The notes under the pieces are model-generated. The model had not been told where the DNA came from. It ran no database searches and saw nothing but the letters and a program-made list of their open reading frames with translations. The translations under genes and the position numbers were made by a program. From contig JABISG010000168.1 of assembly GCA_018699955.1 (NCBI GenBank), positions 1-34,345 on the forward strand: 34,345 nucleotides of DNA. Direction: 5' to 3'. This document shows positions 16,486 to 25,088 of the stretch, in pieces; position 1 is the first letter of the stretch; each line of letters starts with the position of its first letter. Source of the stretch: Planctomycetaceae bacterium (lineage in GTDB: Bacteria > Planctomycetota > Planctomycetia > Planctomycetales > Planctomycetaceae).

Positions 16486-17514
16486 ATGCTTTCACGAGTT
16501 GTTGTCATCGCTGTTGCAACGTTTGCGGTCACGTCACAAATTGTGAACGCGCAGCCGCTGCCTGCAAACGGTCAACAGTTCGAGGCCCGCGATTCGCTTG
16601 ACGTTGCCGGGGAAACCTCGGCCGACGCCAAATCCTGCCTGCAAGGATTGGCGTGGAAAAACTCGAAGTTCACGGTGACCTGCGAAGAACCGAAGCACTC
16701 TCGTTACGACCTGCTGGTCCGCTTCCCCTCGCCGGTTGCGAGCGGCGACCCCGTGAACGATCGCGTCGCGATGGAGTGGTTTGTCGCGCGCGATGCAAAC
16801 AAACAGCCGCTCAAACGACCGGCTGTCGTCGTCGTTCATGAATCGGGCAGCAATATGGCCATTGGCCGGTTATTCGCCCAGGGATTGCGAAAACGCGGGC
16901 TGCATGCGCTGATGATTCAATTGCCTCACTACGGCGATCGGCGAACCGATGGCAAACGCCCAACTGGCGGCAACCTGACGAGCATGATTCGCCAGGCGGT
17001 CGCCGATGTCCGTCGCGCCCGCGACGCCGTTGCCGCGCTGCCGCACGTCGATACGACGCACATCGCGCTGCAGGGGACGAGTTTGGGGGGAATCGTCTCG
17101 GCGACAACGGCCGGCCTCGACCGTGGCTACAACAGCGTGTTCCTGCTGTTGGCCGGCGGTCAACTGCACGACATGATTCAAAACGGTGAGAAGGACACCG
17201 CCCAAGTTCGCAACCAGCTCCGCCGCGCCGGCGTGACCGATGAGAAACTGAAGCCGCTGCTGTCGGTCATCGAACCGACGCGGATCGCCCACCGCGTCGA
17301 TCCATCGCGAACCTGGCTTTATTCAGGCCGACACGACCGCGTAATCCCGCTAAAAAACGCAACCGCACTCGCTGCATCAGCCCACCTCAGTAAGTCCCAC
17401 CACATCCACATGAACGCCAACCACTACTCGGGCATCATCTATCTGCCATTCGTGTTGAATCACATCCGCGATCAAATCGCCGCGGCGCGGGAAGCCGACA
17501 CCATTTCGGATTGA
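16486..17514 (+). CDS. secreted alpha/beta hydrolase
   Basis: A 342-residue protein starting at the ATG at 16486, behind a G-rich ribosome site and opening into a signal peptide (cleavage near VNA-Q, residue 22). The longer GTG start at 16435 is less likely. The hydrolase core begins near residue 112 (PAVVVVHESGS, an oxyanion-loop strand). The nucleophile elbow is GTSLGG with Ser199, the acid is probably Asp284 (SGRHDRVIP) and the base His313 (ANHYSG). This complete triad is like that of dienelactone hydrolase or acetyl-xylan-esterase type enzymes. The substrate is unknown, but export suggests an ester on an external polymer. Its downstream neighbour is the BlaI repressor, 159 nt away. Confidence 0.85.
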   Translation: MLSRVVVIAVATFAVTSQIVNAQPLPANGQQFEARDSLDVAGETSADAKSCLQGLAWKNSKFTVTCEEPKHSRYDLLVRFPSPVASGDPVNDRVAMEWFVARDANKQPLKRPAVVVVHESGSNMAIGRLFAQGLRKRGLHALMIQLPHYGDRRTDGKRPTGGNLTSMIRQAVADVRRARDAVAALPHVDTTHIALQGTSLGGIVSATTAGLDRGYNSVFLLLAGGQLHDMIQNGEKDTAQVRNQLRRAGVTDEKLKPLLSVIEPTRIAHRVDPSRTWLYSGRHDRVIPLKNATALAASAHLSKSHHIHMNANHYSGIIYLPFVLNHIRDQIAAAREADTISD

Positions 17515-17577
17515 AGCCGCGTTGGTCTACGGAATCGAATCGCATTGGCTACGCTCTACAAGTAATTCTGCGAGCCG

Positions 17578-17627
17578 TTGACGACATGTGTCGTCTACGC
17601 TAGCATGAGTGACGACAATCGTCGTCT
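17578..17627 (+). promoter_or_regulatory. promoter with two BlaI-type operators
   Basis: TTGACG (17578-17583), 17 nt, then TAGCAT (17601-17606) makes a good promoter. Operator 1 overlaps it: GACGACA-TG-TGTCGTC (17580-17595), a near-perfect 16-bp dyad. Operator 2 is GACGAC-AATC-GTCGTC (17611-17626), with the same arms and length. Their centres are 31 nt apart, close to three helical turns, so two dimers would sit on the same face. The ACA..TGT core resembles known BlaI/MecI operators. The BlaI-type gene starts 48 nt downstream, so autorepression is expected. Confidence 0.7.
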
Positions 17628-17673
17628 GTACGTGCGCTGCCCCCGGTTTGACTGGTCGTACGAAAGAATCAAC

Positions 17674-18096
17674 ATGCCACGCCCTGAAGGCAAACTCACT
17701 CGCGCACAGCATGAGATCATGGAAGTCGTCTGGTCGTCTGGTCGTGGAGGTTCGACCGTTGCTCAAATCTGGGAGGCCGTGTCACTCAACCGAAAAGTCG
17801 CGCGAACGACGGTACTCAATCTCGTTGATCGCTTGGAGAAACGGGCCTGGTTGAAGCGGCGGCAACGAGGGGGGATCTATCGCTACACGGCTGCTGTTAA
17901 TCGGGAAGACACCTCGAAGTTGCTGGCGGGCGAATTCGTGAATGACTTCTTCGGCGGCTCCGCGACGGATTTGGTGATGAGCCTTCTCGGTTCGAAACAA
18001 GTGAGCACCGGAGAGATCGACCGATTGCGACGGCTGGTAGAAGGTGACGCGAACGACGAAGCACGACATACCACACGGGAGAACGAAACATCATGA
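17674..18096 (+). CDS. BlaI/MecI/CopY-family transcriptional repressor
   Basis: A 140-residue DNA-binding protein. The start is the ATG at 17674 (MPRPEGKLTRAQHEIMEVVW); the upstream in-frame start would run through the operators. The winged helix-turn-helix covers about residues 8-73, with TVAQIWEAV as an early helix, KVARTTVLNLVDRLEKRAWL as the recognition region, and RRQRGGIYRYTA as the wing. The C-terminal half has LLAGEFVNDFFGGSATDLVMSLL, the dimerisation part where family members are cleaved by their BlaR1 protease. It overlaps the next gene by ATGA, so repressor and receptor are translationally coupled. Family call is firm. The regulated genes beyond this operon are unknown. Confidence 0.93.
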   Translation: MPRPEGKLTRAQHEIMEVVWSSGRGGSTVAQIWEAVSLNRKVARTTVLNLVDRLEKRAWLKRRQRGGIYRYTAAVNREDTSKLLAGEFVNDFFGGSATDLVMSLLGSKQVSTGEIDRLRRLVEGDANDEARHTTRENETS

Positions 18097-20465
18097 ATGC
18101 ATCCGATTCAATGATCCCGCAAGCCGAAACGTTGATTTTTGCATTGAACTTGATCGTCGCCGTCACACTGGTTTGTGGCGCGGGATTGGGTGCGGCCAGG
18201 CTGCTACGGAACCATTCCGCCCCGTTGCGATATGGATTGCTGACGACCGCCTTGATTTTCTCACTGATCTCGCCGGTGGTCGTGCTGGTCGTCAGTCATA
18301 ACGGTCCGAGCGTGTTGCGATGGACGCTCGCCGCGAAGCAGCCAGACTTAACGGAAAGTCAGGCGTCTGGAAGTAAAGCGACAGTCGCCATGGCAACAGG
18401 CAGCGACCGCCAAAATGGGGATGAAATGTCGAGAGCGGAGAGTCCAGAGGCGAACCCAGCGACACGAATTTCGCACTCCGATCCGGCTGCCAATCTCGAC
18501 CACGAATCCCGTGAGGCACCCGTTTCAGCGGCGCCGGCAGTACGCGGCAACCCCAAAGAAGCGGGTTCTTCGGCGCCGTCCGCAAGGTGGTGGCAGATCG
18601 TTGGTGGTTTTCTTCTTAGTGTGTGGGGCGCCGGCGTGGCCGTCTCTCTGGTGATGTTGGCGCGGGGTTGGGTGGCAGTCGGCCGATTGCGGCGCTCGCT
18701 TCATTCGCCCGGCGACTCGCGCATCGAACGGTTGGCAAACCGGATCGCGGAATCGCTGGGATTGCATCGCAGCCCGCCGGTCTACGAATCGGCGCTCATG
18801 CCTGTCCCAATTTCGTTGGGGCTGATGCACCCGGCCATTATTCTGCCGGAAGACATTGCTAGGGAGTTGGACGATGACCAACTGGAGTCGATCCTGCTGC
18901 ACGAAACAGCCCACGTCGTGCACCGCGATCATTGGATCGGACTGATGGCTCGGCTAACGACGGCGTTGCTTTGGTGGCATCCGCTCGTGCACCAGATAAA
19001 ACGCCAGCTCGCCAATTTGCGGGAAGACATCTGCGACAATGTTGTTGTTCGTCAACGAGGAAACGGTCGCAGTTATGCGCGCGTGCTGGTGGAATTGGCT
19101 GCACGAACGACACTGCGTCCCGCCTTTCCGGCGGCGATCGGCCTGCTGGAAAACGAATTCGACGGTCTCGAAGGCCGCGTGCGACGGTTGTTGCAGGACG
19201 ACATTAACACGGAGACGCGCCTTTCTCTGTCCGCAACCGGAGTACTGGCGACGTTTGTGCTGTTACTGGCCGGCGTGGTGTTCGTTTCCAATGTGCGAGC
19301 CGAACGCGCAGCCCCCAACGATGACGAGGCGACAGCGAAACCGATCGTCACATTAACCGTCACGGTGAAAAGCCGGAACGAGCTCATTCAGGCGGTGCGA
19401 AACGCCAAACCGGGAGCGAAAATCCTGATCGCTCCGGGAACCTACGATGGCGGCTTGCGGTTTGCGAATTTGCACGGTGAAAAGCAGAAACCGATCATCC
19501 TCGCCGCCGCCGATGCGAAGAAACCGCCGGTCATTTCCGGAGGTTCTTCCGGCCTGCATCTCACCGATCCGTCATACGTGGAGCTGCATAACCTCGTAAT
19601 CACCAGATCGCAGGCTAATGGATTGAACATCGACGATGGTGGTTCGTATGCGTCGCCCGCCCACCACGTCGTACTGAAGGGGCTGCTCGTCCGCGACATC
19701 GGCTCGAACCGCAATCACGACGGGATCAAACTCTCCGGTGTGGACGACTTCCGCATCGAAAACTGCACCGTCGAACGCTGGGGAAAAACGGGGTCCGGCA
19801 TCGACATGGTCGGCTGTCACCGAGGCGTTGTCACCGGCAGCACTTTCCGTGAAGGCGACAAGATCTTCGGCAACGCCGTGCAGATGAAAGGCGGCAGTCG
19901 CGATATCACTGTTAGTCATTGCCGCTTTGAAGACGCCGGTGGGCGGGCGATCAACATCGGTGGCAGCACAGGCTTGGAATACTTCCGCCCCAAACCTCAG
20001 GGATACGAAGCGAAAGACATCACCGTTTCCGATTGTACGTTTATCGGTTCGATGGCTCCGGTTGCGTTTGTCGGCGTCGATGGGGCGAACGTGCAGAACA
20101 ACACAATCTACCGTCCGACCCGCTGGGTCATTCGTATCCTGCAGGAGAACCAAAACGCGGAATTCACTGCGTGCCGCAACGGTCGGTTCGCCAACAACAT
20201 CGTCGTCTTCCGCAGCGACGAACTCGCGTATCCGGTCAATATCGGTCCGGGAACATCGCCGAAGTCGTTCAAGTTCTCCGAGAACTTCTGGTACTGCCTC
20301 AATCGTCCGGAGAAATCTCAGCGAGCCGCGCAGTTACCGTCGAAGGAGAAAAACGGTGTCTATGGTCGGAACCCGACGTTCCGCGATGCCGACGAGGGAG
20401 ATTTTCGTTTGAAACCGGGCAGCCCGGCAAAAGAATTCGGCCCGCGAGAGAAGCGCCCGCGATAA
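18093..20465 (+). CDS. BlaR1-type M56 metalloprotease receptor with beta-helix sensor
   Basis: A 790-residue membrane protein. Hydrophobic segments lie near 12-36, 46-68, 168-190 and 382-400, matching the four-helix BlaR1/MecR1 plan. The M56 zinc site is intact: HETAH at 270-274 and the third ligand Glu311 in the E-x-x-C-D motif (EDICD). In BlaR1 the part after the last helix is an external penicillin-binding sensor. Here residues about 420-780 are a right-handed parallel beta-helix (APGTYDGGLRF, then repeated rungs such as NHDGIKLSGVDDFRIENCTV and KDITVSDCTF), resembling polysaccharide lyases and epimerases. No SxxK/SxN/KTG penicillin-binding motifs are visible. I infer that an external polymer or its fragments trigger the internal protease to inactivate the BlaI-type repressor. 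Confidence 0.9.
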   Translation: MNASDSMIPQAETLIFALNLIVAVTLVCGAGLGAARLLRNHSAPLRYGLLTTALIFSLISPVVVLVVSHNGPSVLRWTLAAKQPDLTESQASGSKATVAMATGSDRQNGDEMSRAESPEANPATRISHSDPAANLDHESREAPVSAAPAVRGNPKEAGSSAPSARWWQIVGGFLLSVWGAGVAVSLVMLARGWVAVGRLRRSLHSPGDSRIERLANRIAESLGLHRSPPVYESALMPVPISLGLMHPAIILPEDIARELDDDQLESILLHETAHVVHRDHWIGLMARLTTALLWWHPLVHQIKRQLANLREDICDNVVVRQRGNGRSYARVLVELAARTTLRPAFPAAIGLLENEFDGLEGRVRRLLQDDINTETRLSLSATGVLATFVLLLAGVVFVSNVRAERAAPNDDEATAKPIVTLTVTVKSRNELIQAVRNAKPGAKILIAPGTYDGGLRFANLHGEKQKPIILAAADAKKPPVISGGSSGLHLTDPSYVELHNLVITRSQANGLNIDDGGSYASPAHHVVLKGLLVRDIGSNRNHDGIKLSGVDDFRIENCTVERWGKTGSGIDMVGCHRGVVTGSTFREGDKIFGNAVQMKGGSRDITVSHCRFEDAGGRAINIGGSTGLEYFRPKPQGYEAKDITVSDCTFIGSMAPVAFVGVDGANVQNNTIYRPTRWVIRILQENQNAEFTACRNGRFANNIVVFRSDELAYPVNIGPGTSPKSFKFSENFWYCLNRPEKSQRAAQLPSKEKNGVYGRNPTFRDADEGDFRLKPGSPAKEFGPREKRPR

Positions 20466-20517
20466 CTCAATACGGTTATCCAGCGCCGAAACCAACGAAC
20501 GGGATGCGAAAACGTCT

Positions 20518-20530
20518 CGGTCTTGGACCG
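20518..20530 (+). other. short perfect hairpin
   Basis: CGGTC-TTG-GACCG lies in the 104-nt gap between the receptor gene and the PQQ lipoprotein gene. It is a perfect 5-bp stem with a triloop and no T-run, so it may be a processing or attenuation point rather than a terminator. Confidence 0.3.
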
Positions 20531-20569
20531 AATGACCATCAAAACATTTCAGGAATGAGGAAACGAGCA

Positions 20570-21979
20570 ATGCGTTTTCAATTCACATCTTCCATATTGT
20601 TTGGCCTGATCACGCTGGCCGCTGGTTGTTCGGATTCCTCGACAAACATCGACACAAATACTGAATCCGACTTGCAAAGACCTAAGGAGGCCACCGTCTC
20701 AGCGGCACCACGTAACGACACGCCACCGGCGAACAATCATCCAAACACAATCCAGGCCGAGTCATCTGTGAAGACAGACATCGTCTCGCAACGGGAAACA
20801 AATTTTGTAACCAACGATACTGGGCAAGACGCAAAACCGGCTGCCGGCAAGTTCGACTGGCCGCATTGGCGCGGGCCAAGCGGGAATGGTATTTCCGCCG
20901 AGACCGGGCTGATTCACGAGTTTCCCGAATCCGGACCGGAGATTCTCTGGCGAAAAACGCTCGGCACCGGCTTTTCCGGGCTGACCGTTTCCGGCGGGCG
21001 ATTGTTTACGATGTTCGGAGAAGAGGGTCGCGAAAAACTTATTTGTTTCGATGCCAAGACCGGCCGCGAAATCTGGAAGATCGATTCTGATGCGGACTTC
21101 GCAGAGGGACGCAGTTTCGGCCCTCGATCAACACCGTGTGTTGATGGCAACCATGTGTATGCAATGGGAGCATCGGGAAAACTGCATTGTCTCGAATCCG
21201 CAACTGGAAAACCCGTCTGGTCGTTCAACATCTACGACAAATTCGAAATGCGGCGGTTCTTCGATGAAGAGGGAGTTTCCTGCTCCCCGCTCATCGATGG
21301 CAAGAAGCTGATCATGTTGGCTGGAATCCATATTTTTGCGTTCGACAAAACCAATGGAAAGGTGATCTGGAAGGTGTTGGAAGAGAAAATGCGTCACAGC
21401 ACTCCAGCTTTCGCCACCTTTGGCGGTCACAGACAACTGGTCGCCCTCACCGGCAGTAACCTGGTTGGTCTCGATCCGGAATCCGGACGCGAACTCTGGC
21501 GTCATCCACAAGGCGGAGCCTGTGTGGCGCCGGTCGTCGGGCTGGGCAATCAAATCTACGCCGCAGCCTCCTACGGTGCCGGCGGTCAACTGGTGAAAAT
21601 CGCCGACGACACAGCCACGCAGGTCTATAAAACCAATAAGTTATCCACACACCACGCCACAGCCATGCTTTACAACGGACACCTTTACGGCTTCCACGAC
21701 CGTCCCGGAATCTTCAAGTGCCTCGAGTTTGCCACTGGCGAGGAGAAGTGGGTCTCTCGGTCCCCCGGCAAAGGAAAGCTCATCATCGCTGACGGGCAAA
21801 TGATTATCATCACCGAATACGGCGAACTCGTGTTGGCGAAGCCGAGTCCCAATGGCTACAGCGAGACCGCCAAAGCCCGCGTCGTAAAAGGCACCTGCTA
21901 CACCGCCCCCACACTCGCCAACGGCAAACTCTACATCCGCAGCGACAAGGAAATGGTGTGTATTGAGATGAAGAAGTGA
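20570..21979 (+). CDS. PQQ-type beta-propeller lipoprotein
   Basis: A 469-residue protein. The ATG at 20570 has GAGGA about 8 nt upstream; an in-frame ATG at 20555 has its AGGA too close. The leader ends in the lipobox LAAGC (Cys20), so the mature protein should be lipid-anchored. After a Ser/Thr/Asn-rich linker to about residue 95, the propeller begins with DWPHWRGPSGNGISAETGL, the opening typical of planctomycete PQQ-repeat proteins. Blades follow with the pattern GLTVSGGRLF, CFDAKTGREIWK, HCLESATGKPVWSF and GLDPESGRELWR. No active-site residues of quinoprotein dehydrogenases are evident. Its place after the BlaI/receptor pair suggests it may be a regulated output gene, but a separate promoter cannot be excluded. 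Confidence 0.88.
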   Translation: MRFQFTSSILFGLITLAAGCSDSSTNIDTNTESDLQRPKEATVSAAPRNDTPPANNHPNTIQAESSVKTDIVSQRETNFVTNDTGQDAKPAAGKFDWPHWRGPSGNGISAETGLIHEFPESGPEILWRKTLGTGFSGLTVSGGRLFTMFGEEGREKLICFDAKTGREIWKIDSDADFAEGRSFGPRSTPCVDGNHVYAMGASGKLHCLESATGKPVWSFNIYDKFEMRRFFDEEGVSCSPLIDGKKLIMLAGIHIFAFDKTNGKVIWKVLEEKMRHSTPAFATFGGHRQLVALTGSNLVGLDPESGRELWRHPQGGACVAPVVGLGNQIYAAASYGAGGQLVKIADDTATQVYKTNKLSTHHATAMLYNGHLYGFHDRPGIFKCLEFATGEEKWVSRSPGKGKLIIADGQMIIITEYGELVLAKPSPNGYSETAKARVVKGTCYTAPTLANGKLYIRSDKEMVCIEMKK

Positions 21980-22369
21980 TGTAACCCGGGTCACCACATT
22001 CGTGTTCTCTTCATTTCTCCCAGATAGCCGATCCCACGCGGCTTGAGCGCGATGCTGCCCACGCCGAGTCATCCAAAACGGCCGGGACGCGAATTCCAAA
22101 GTTGAATCCGAGCTGAATCATCCGTGGGGTCGTCTTCCATATTGCCGCTCCCGATTTTCCGCCGGAATTCTTCCCGGCGGGACTGCCTTCCTCATCAGCA
22201 GCTCGGAACCGTTTTATCGACGATATTTGACCGTCATTCTCAGCGATGATGCAAAGACCTTCGACAAAGAATCACTTGAATATCTCGCCCAGATATCTAG
22301 AGTCAATGAGGTTCAGTCGCCGCAAAATGAGCTGCCTTGACAACAATGTCCACTCCGAAGGAAACGCAC
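21980..22369. other. intergenic region, no gene seen
   Basis: A 390-bp gap. No reading frame with convincing protein character is visible on either strand. It contains one stable hairpin, CCGCCGG (22159-22165) with CCGGCGG (22174-22180) and an 8-nt loop. No clear promoter was found for the following gene, although TTGACC occurs near 22230. Confidence 0.5.
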
Positions 22370-23566
22370 ATGACGACGGACATCAAGAAGGTACTGCTGA
22401 TCGTGACACTCACCTACGCTGCAGTGGCCTCCTGCTCGGCAGCGCAAGCCGATGAAAAACACGTTAAAGCTGACCGGGAAACAGCGTCCATAGTTCGCGC
22501 AAAGCCCGGACTGTTTGACCAATCCAAAACAAACACGCTGGGCCTGTCTACGCTAAAAGGCGAGCATGCGGTTATCTACAAGGCAACGAAGGATGGCTAC
22601 AAGTTTTGCCACCACTCGAACCTCGTCGTGTTTAAGGATCGGCTCTATGCAATGTGGTCGAATGGCAAGGTGGGCGAAGATGTTAACGGGCAGCGCATCC
22701 TCGGCTGCTCGACCGATGACGGCGTCCACTGGACGCAGCCGATGGTTATTACCGCGGACCCCGATGGACCCAAAGGGCCTCGCGCGGCAGTTGCCGCCGG
22801 CTTCCATGTGCATGCCGACACGCTGACGGCATTTTACACATCCATTATCAGTGGGAAACAGATCGATCCGCGCAGCACGCTGTACGCCATCACCACTCGC
22901 GACGGAAAGACTTGGGGTAAGCCCCAGAAAATCGCCACCGGTTTCTACATCGACGGCCCGCGCCGCATGCGCGACGGGCGGCTGCTGTTAAACGGTCAGA
23001 CGGCGGACCGACAACCGCGATTGCTGTTTACCGATGCCTCAGGCGGCCTCTCGGGATGGAAGCCCGGTGTCATTCCGCCGAACGATATTTTCAGCTTTCC
23101 CGAGCCGACGTGGTTCCAACGTCCCAACGGCTCAATGGTCATGCTCTTCCGTACCCGTAGCGGGCATCTACGGCTCTATGCCAGCGAGAGCAATGATCGC
23201 GGCGAAACCTGGAGTCTTCCATTGGAGACGACTTTTCCCGATGCCACCGCGCGCAGTTTCGCCGGCAATCTCCCCGATGGTACCGCCTTTCTCATCAGCA
23301 ACCCCAGCACCACTCCCAGCGCCTCGTATCCCTCCATCGGTCGTCGCACCCCACTGACCATTGCATTGAGCGACGACGGCATCATCTTTGACCGTGCACA
23401 CATCTTGCGCGGCGAGCCAACCCGGATGCGGTTCCAGGGGAAAAGCAAGCTCGATGGCTGGCAGTACCCCTCAGCCCTCGCTTGGGGCGACTGGCTCTAC
23501 ATTGCCTACTCCGTCAATAAAGAAGACATCGGCGTCACTCGTGTCCGGCTCAAGAATCTCCAGTAA
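22370..23566 (+). CDS. BNR-repeat sialidase-like lipoprotein
   Basis: A 398-residue protein. I chose the ATG at 22370 because AAGGAA precedes it by 7 nt and a signal sequence follows at once; upstream TTG and ATG codons lack this. The leader contains VASC (Cys22), a lipobox, though cleavage at AQA-D is also possible. Asp-box (BNR) motifs typical of sialidase propellers are seen: STDDGVHW (114-121), TTRDGKTW (175-182), SNDRGETW (274-281) and a weaker SDDGIIF (334-340). The closing YPSALAWGDWLYIAYS segment also fits. A six-bladed exo-glycosidase propeller is likely, but whether it cleaves sialic acid cannot be told without the arginine triad being mapped. It is followed after 23 nt by DUF1501. 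Confidence 0.82.
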   Translation: MTTDIKKVLLIVTLTYAAVASCSAAQADEKHVKADRETASIVRAKPGLFDQSKTNTLGLSTLKGEHAVIYKATKDGYKFCHHSNLVVFKDRLYAMWSNGKVGEDVNGQRILGCSTDDGVHWTQPMVITADPDGPKGPRAAVAAGFHVHADTLTAFYTSIISGKQIDPRSTLYAITTRDGKTWGKPQKIATGFYIDGPRRMRDGRLLLNGQTADRQPRLLFTDASGGLSGWKPGVIPPNDIFSFPEPTWFQRPNGSMVMLFRTRSGHLRLYASESNDRGETWSLPLETTFPDATARSFAGNLPDGTAFLISNPSTTPSASYPSIGRRTPLTIALSDDGIIFDRAHILRGEPTRMRFQGKSKLDGWQYPSALAWGDWLYIAYSVNKEDIGVTRVRLKNLQ

Positions 23567-23589
23567 AATACCCGGCGACAGGAATCATC

Positions 23590-24975
23590 ATGAATCGTAG
23601 AAACCAATGCGAAAAAGTACAGGACTCCTGTCTCAGCCGTCGAGAGCTGTTGCGGTTTGGATCTGTTGGTCTCGGAGCGTGGAGTCTGCCCGGAACCCTG
23701 CAGGCCGAGACGTCGCTCGATATTCGATCTGCAAAGAAAACTCTGCCTGCGGTGAAGGCGTGCATTCTGTTGTTTCAGACCGGAGGACCGAGTCACCTGG
23801 AGACGTGGGACATGAAACCTGATGCGCCGCGCGAAGTGCGAGGGGAATTCCAGAGCATTGCGACGCGCGTGCCGGGGTTACGCATTTGTGAGCATCTTCC
23901 GCGTCTCGCAAAAGTGGCAGACAAGCTGGCGGTCGTCCGCAGCATGCATCACGGAATGAGCGACCACAATGCCGCTGCGGTTGAAGTGTTGTGCGGCCAC
24001 ACGCCGCCTGAAGGCAACATTATTTTCTGGGATCACGCCAACAGTTATCCCTGTTACGGATCGGTACTCAGCCGGCTGTTGCCCGCACAACGGCATGTCC
24101 CCATGCACGTGGCGTTACCGCAGGTGGTCAGCCGCGGCGGCAAGTTGCCCGGCCAGGGACCGGGATTCCTCGGTTCCCGCCACAGCCCGTTCCAAGTCTC
24201 GGGCGATCCCAGTCTCTCCGATTTTCGCGTCGAGGAATTGGCGATGCCTCGCGGGATGACCTCGCAGAGGCTGGCACAGCGCCGGTCTCTGCTACAACAA
24301 ATCGACACGCAGAGAAAAAGCGGTCGCGGCAACGACTTCTATGAGCGGGCATTCACGTTGCTCCGCTCCGATGCCGTTCGCAGAGGCTTTGATATCTCGC
24401 GGGAAGACAAGCGGACGCGCGACCGTTACGGGCGGAACAAACACGGTCAAAGCGTGCTATTGGCCCGCCGGCTGGTGGAGGCCGGCGTGAGGTTCGTCAC
24501 TGTGAACTCCATCGGCGATCCGGAAATCGGTGGAGGAGACGACTGGGATACACACGACAGACATTTTCCCGTTTTGAAAGACGATTTGCTGCCGAAAACC
24601 GATCAGGCATTCGCAGCCCTCGTCGAAGATCTGCAAACACGGGGCTTGCTCGATTCCACGCTGGTTGTCTGGGTCGGCGAATTCGGCCGAACCCCGACCA
24701 TCAGCGAGGGACGCATCGGAGGCGCCGGTCGCGACCACTGGGCCAACTGCTTCAGTGCGGTTCTGGCGGGCGGCGGTGTGAAGGGGGGAACCGTTTATGG
24801 ATCCAGTGACAAGCAGGGCGCGTTCCCGACGTCCGACCCGGTCTCCTCGGGAGACTTCGCGGCCACCCTCTTCTGGAAGTTCGGCCTGAACCCAGGCACA
24901 ACAATCCACGATTTGAACGGCCGCCCGGTACACATCGGCGAAGGTAAGCCGATTCGAAAGCTCTTCAAAACGTAG
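23590..24975 (+). CDS. DUF1501 family protein paired with sialidase-like gene
   Basis: A 461-residue protein with AGGA 7 nt before its ATG. The leader has a twin-arginine motif (SRRELLRFGSVGLGAWSLPG) and is probably Tat-exported. Family landmarks: LFQTGGPSHLETWDMKPDAP, MHHGMSDHNAA, a DTHDRHFP segment, VGEFGRTP, GRDHWANCFS and a closing GRPVHIGEGKPIRKLF. Unlike the other three DUF1501 genes here it has no DUF1549/DUF1553 partner. Instead it follows the BNR protein by 23 nt, implying co-transcription. This pairing suggests both act on one external glycoconjugate, which is inference. Confidence 0.92.
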   Translation: MNRRNQCEKVQDSCLSRRELLRFGSVGLGAWSLPGTLQAETSLDIRSAKKTLPAVKACILLFQTGGPSHLETWDMKPDAPREVRGEFQSIATRVPGLRICEHLPRLAKVADKLAVVRSMHHGMSDHNAAAVEVLCGHTPPEGNIIFWDHANSYPCYGSVLSRLLPAQRHVPMHVALPQVVSRGGKLPGQGPGFLGSRHSPFQVSGDPSLSDFRVEELAMPRGMTSQRLAQRRSLLQQIDTQRKSGRGNDFYERAFTLLRSDAVRRGFDISREDKRTRDRYGRNKHGQSVLLARRLVEAGVRFVTVNSIGDPEIGGGDDWDTHDRHFPVLKDDLLPKTDQAFAALVEDLQTRGLLDSTLVVWVGEFGRTPTISEGRIGGAGRDHWANCFSAVLAGGGVKGGTVYGSSDKQGAFPTSDPVSSGDFAATLFWKFGLNPGTTIHDLNGRPVHIGEGKPIRKLFKT

Positions 24976-25069
24976 GACAGCTTTTCCAGACTGTCGCGGT
25001 TCAAACGCGGCGGCCGCCCACCGAGCGGATTCGGCATTGGATCGGGAAGCAGGTCGGCGATCAGAAACC

Positions 25070-25083
25070 ATTCTTCTGAGAAT
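25070..25083. terminator. weak hairpin between convergent genes
   Basis: ATTCT-TCTG-AGAAT sits between the DUF1501 stop (24975) and the asparaginase-lectin stop (25089). The stem is only 5 bp and AT-rich, with no strong T-run, so a shared terminator role is tentative. Confidence 0.25.
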
Positions 25084-25088
25084 AGACT

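Noticed and set aside
18093..20465. Beta-lactam sensing by the BlaR1-like receptor
   Set aside because: None of the penicillin-binding motifs (SxxK, SxN, KTG) is visible after the last TM helix; the domain there is a beta-helix.
20033..20569. 179-codon extension upstream of the PQQ lipoprotein
   Set aside because: It overlaps the beta-helix receptor gene in another frame and would bury the lipoprotein signal peptide in the middle of the protein.
21641..22099. 152-codon ORF on the minus strand extending into the 21980-22369 gap
   Set aside because: Most of it is antisense to the PQQ lipoprotein, and the part in the gap shows no protein family character.
22159..22180. GC-rich hairpin as terminator of the PQQ lipoprotein gene
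   Set aside because: It is 180 nt after the stop and is not followed by a T-run on the plus strand; kept only as a note in the intergenic entry.
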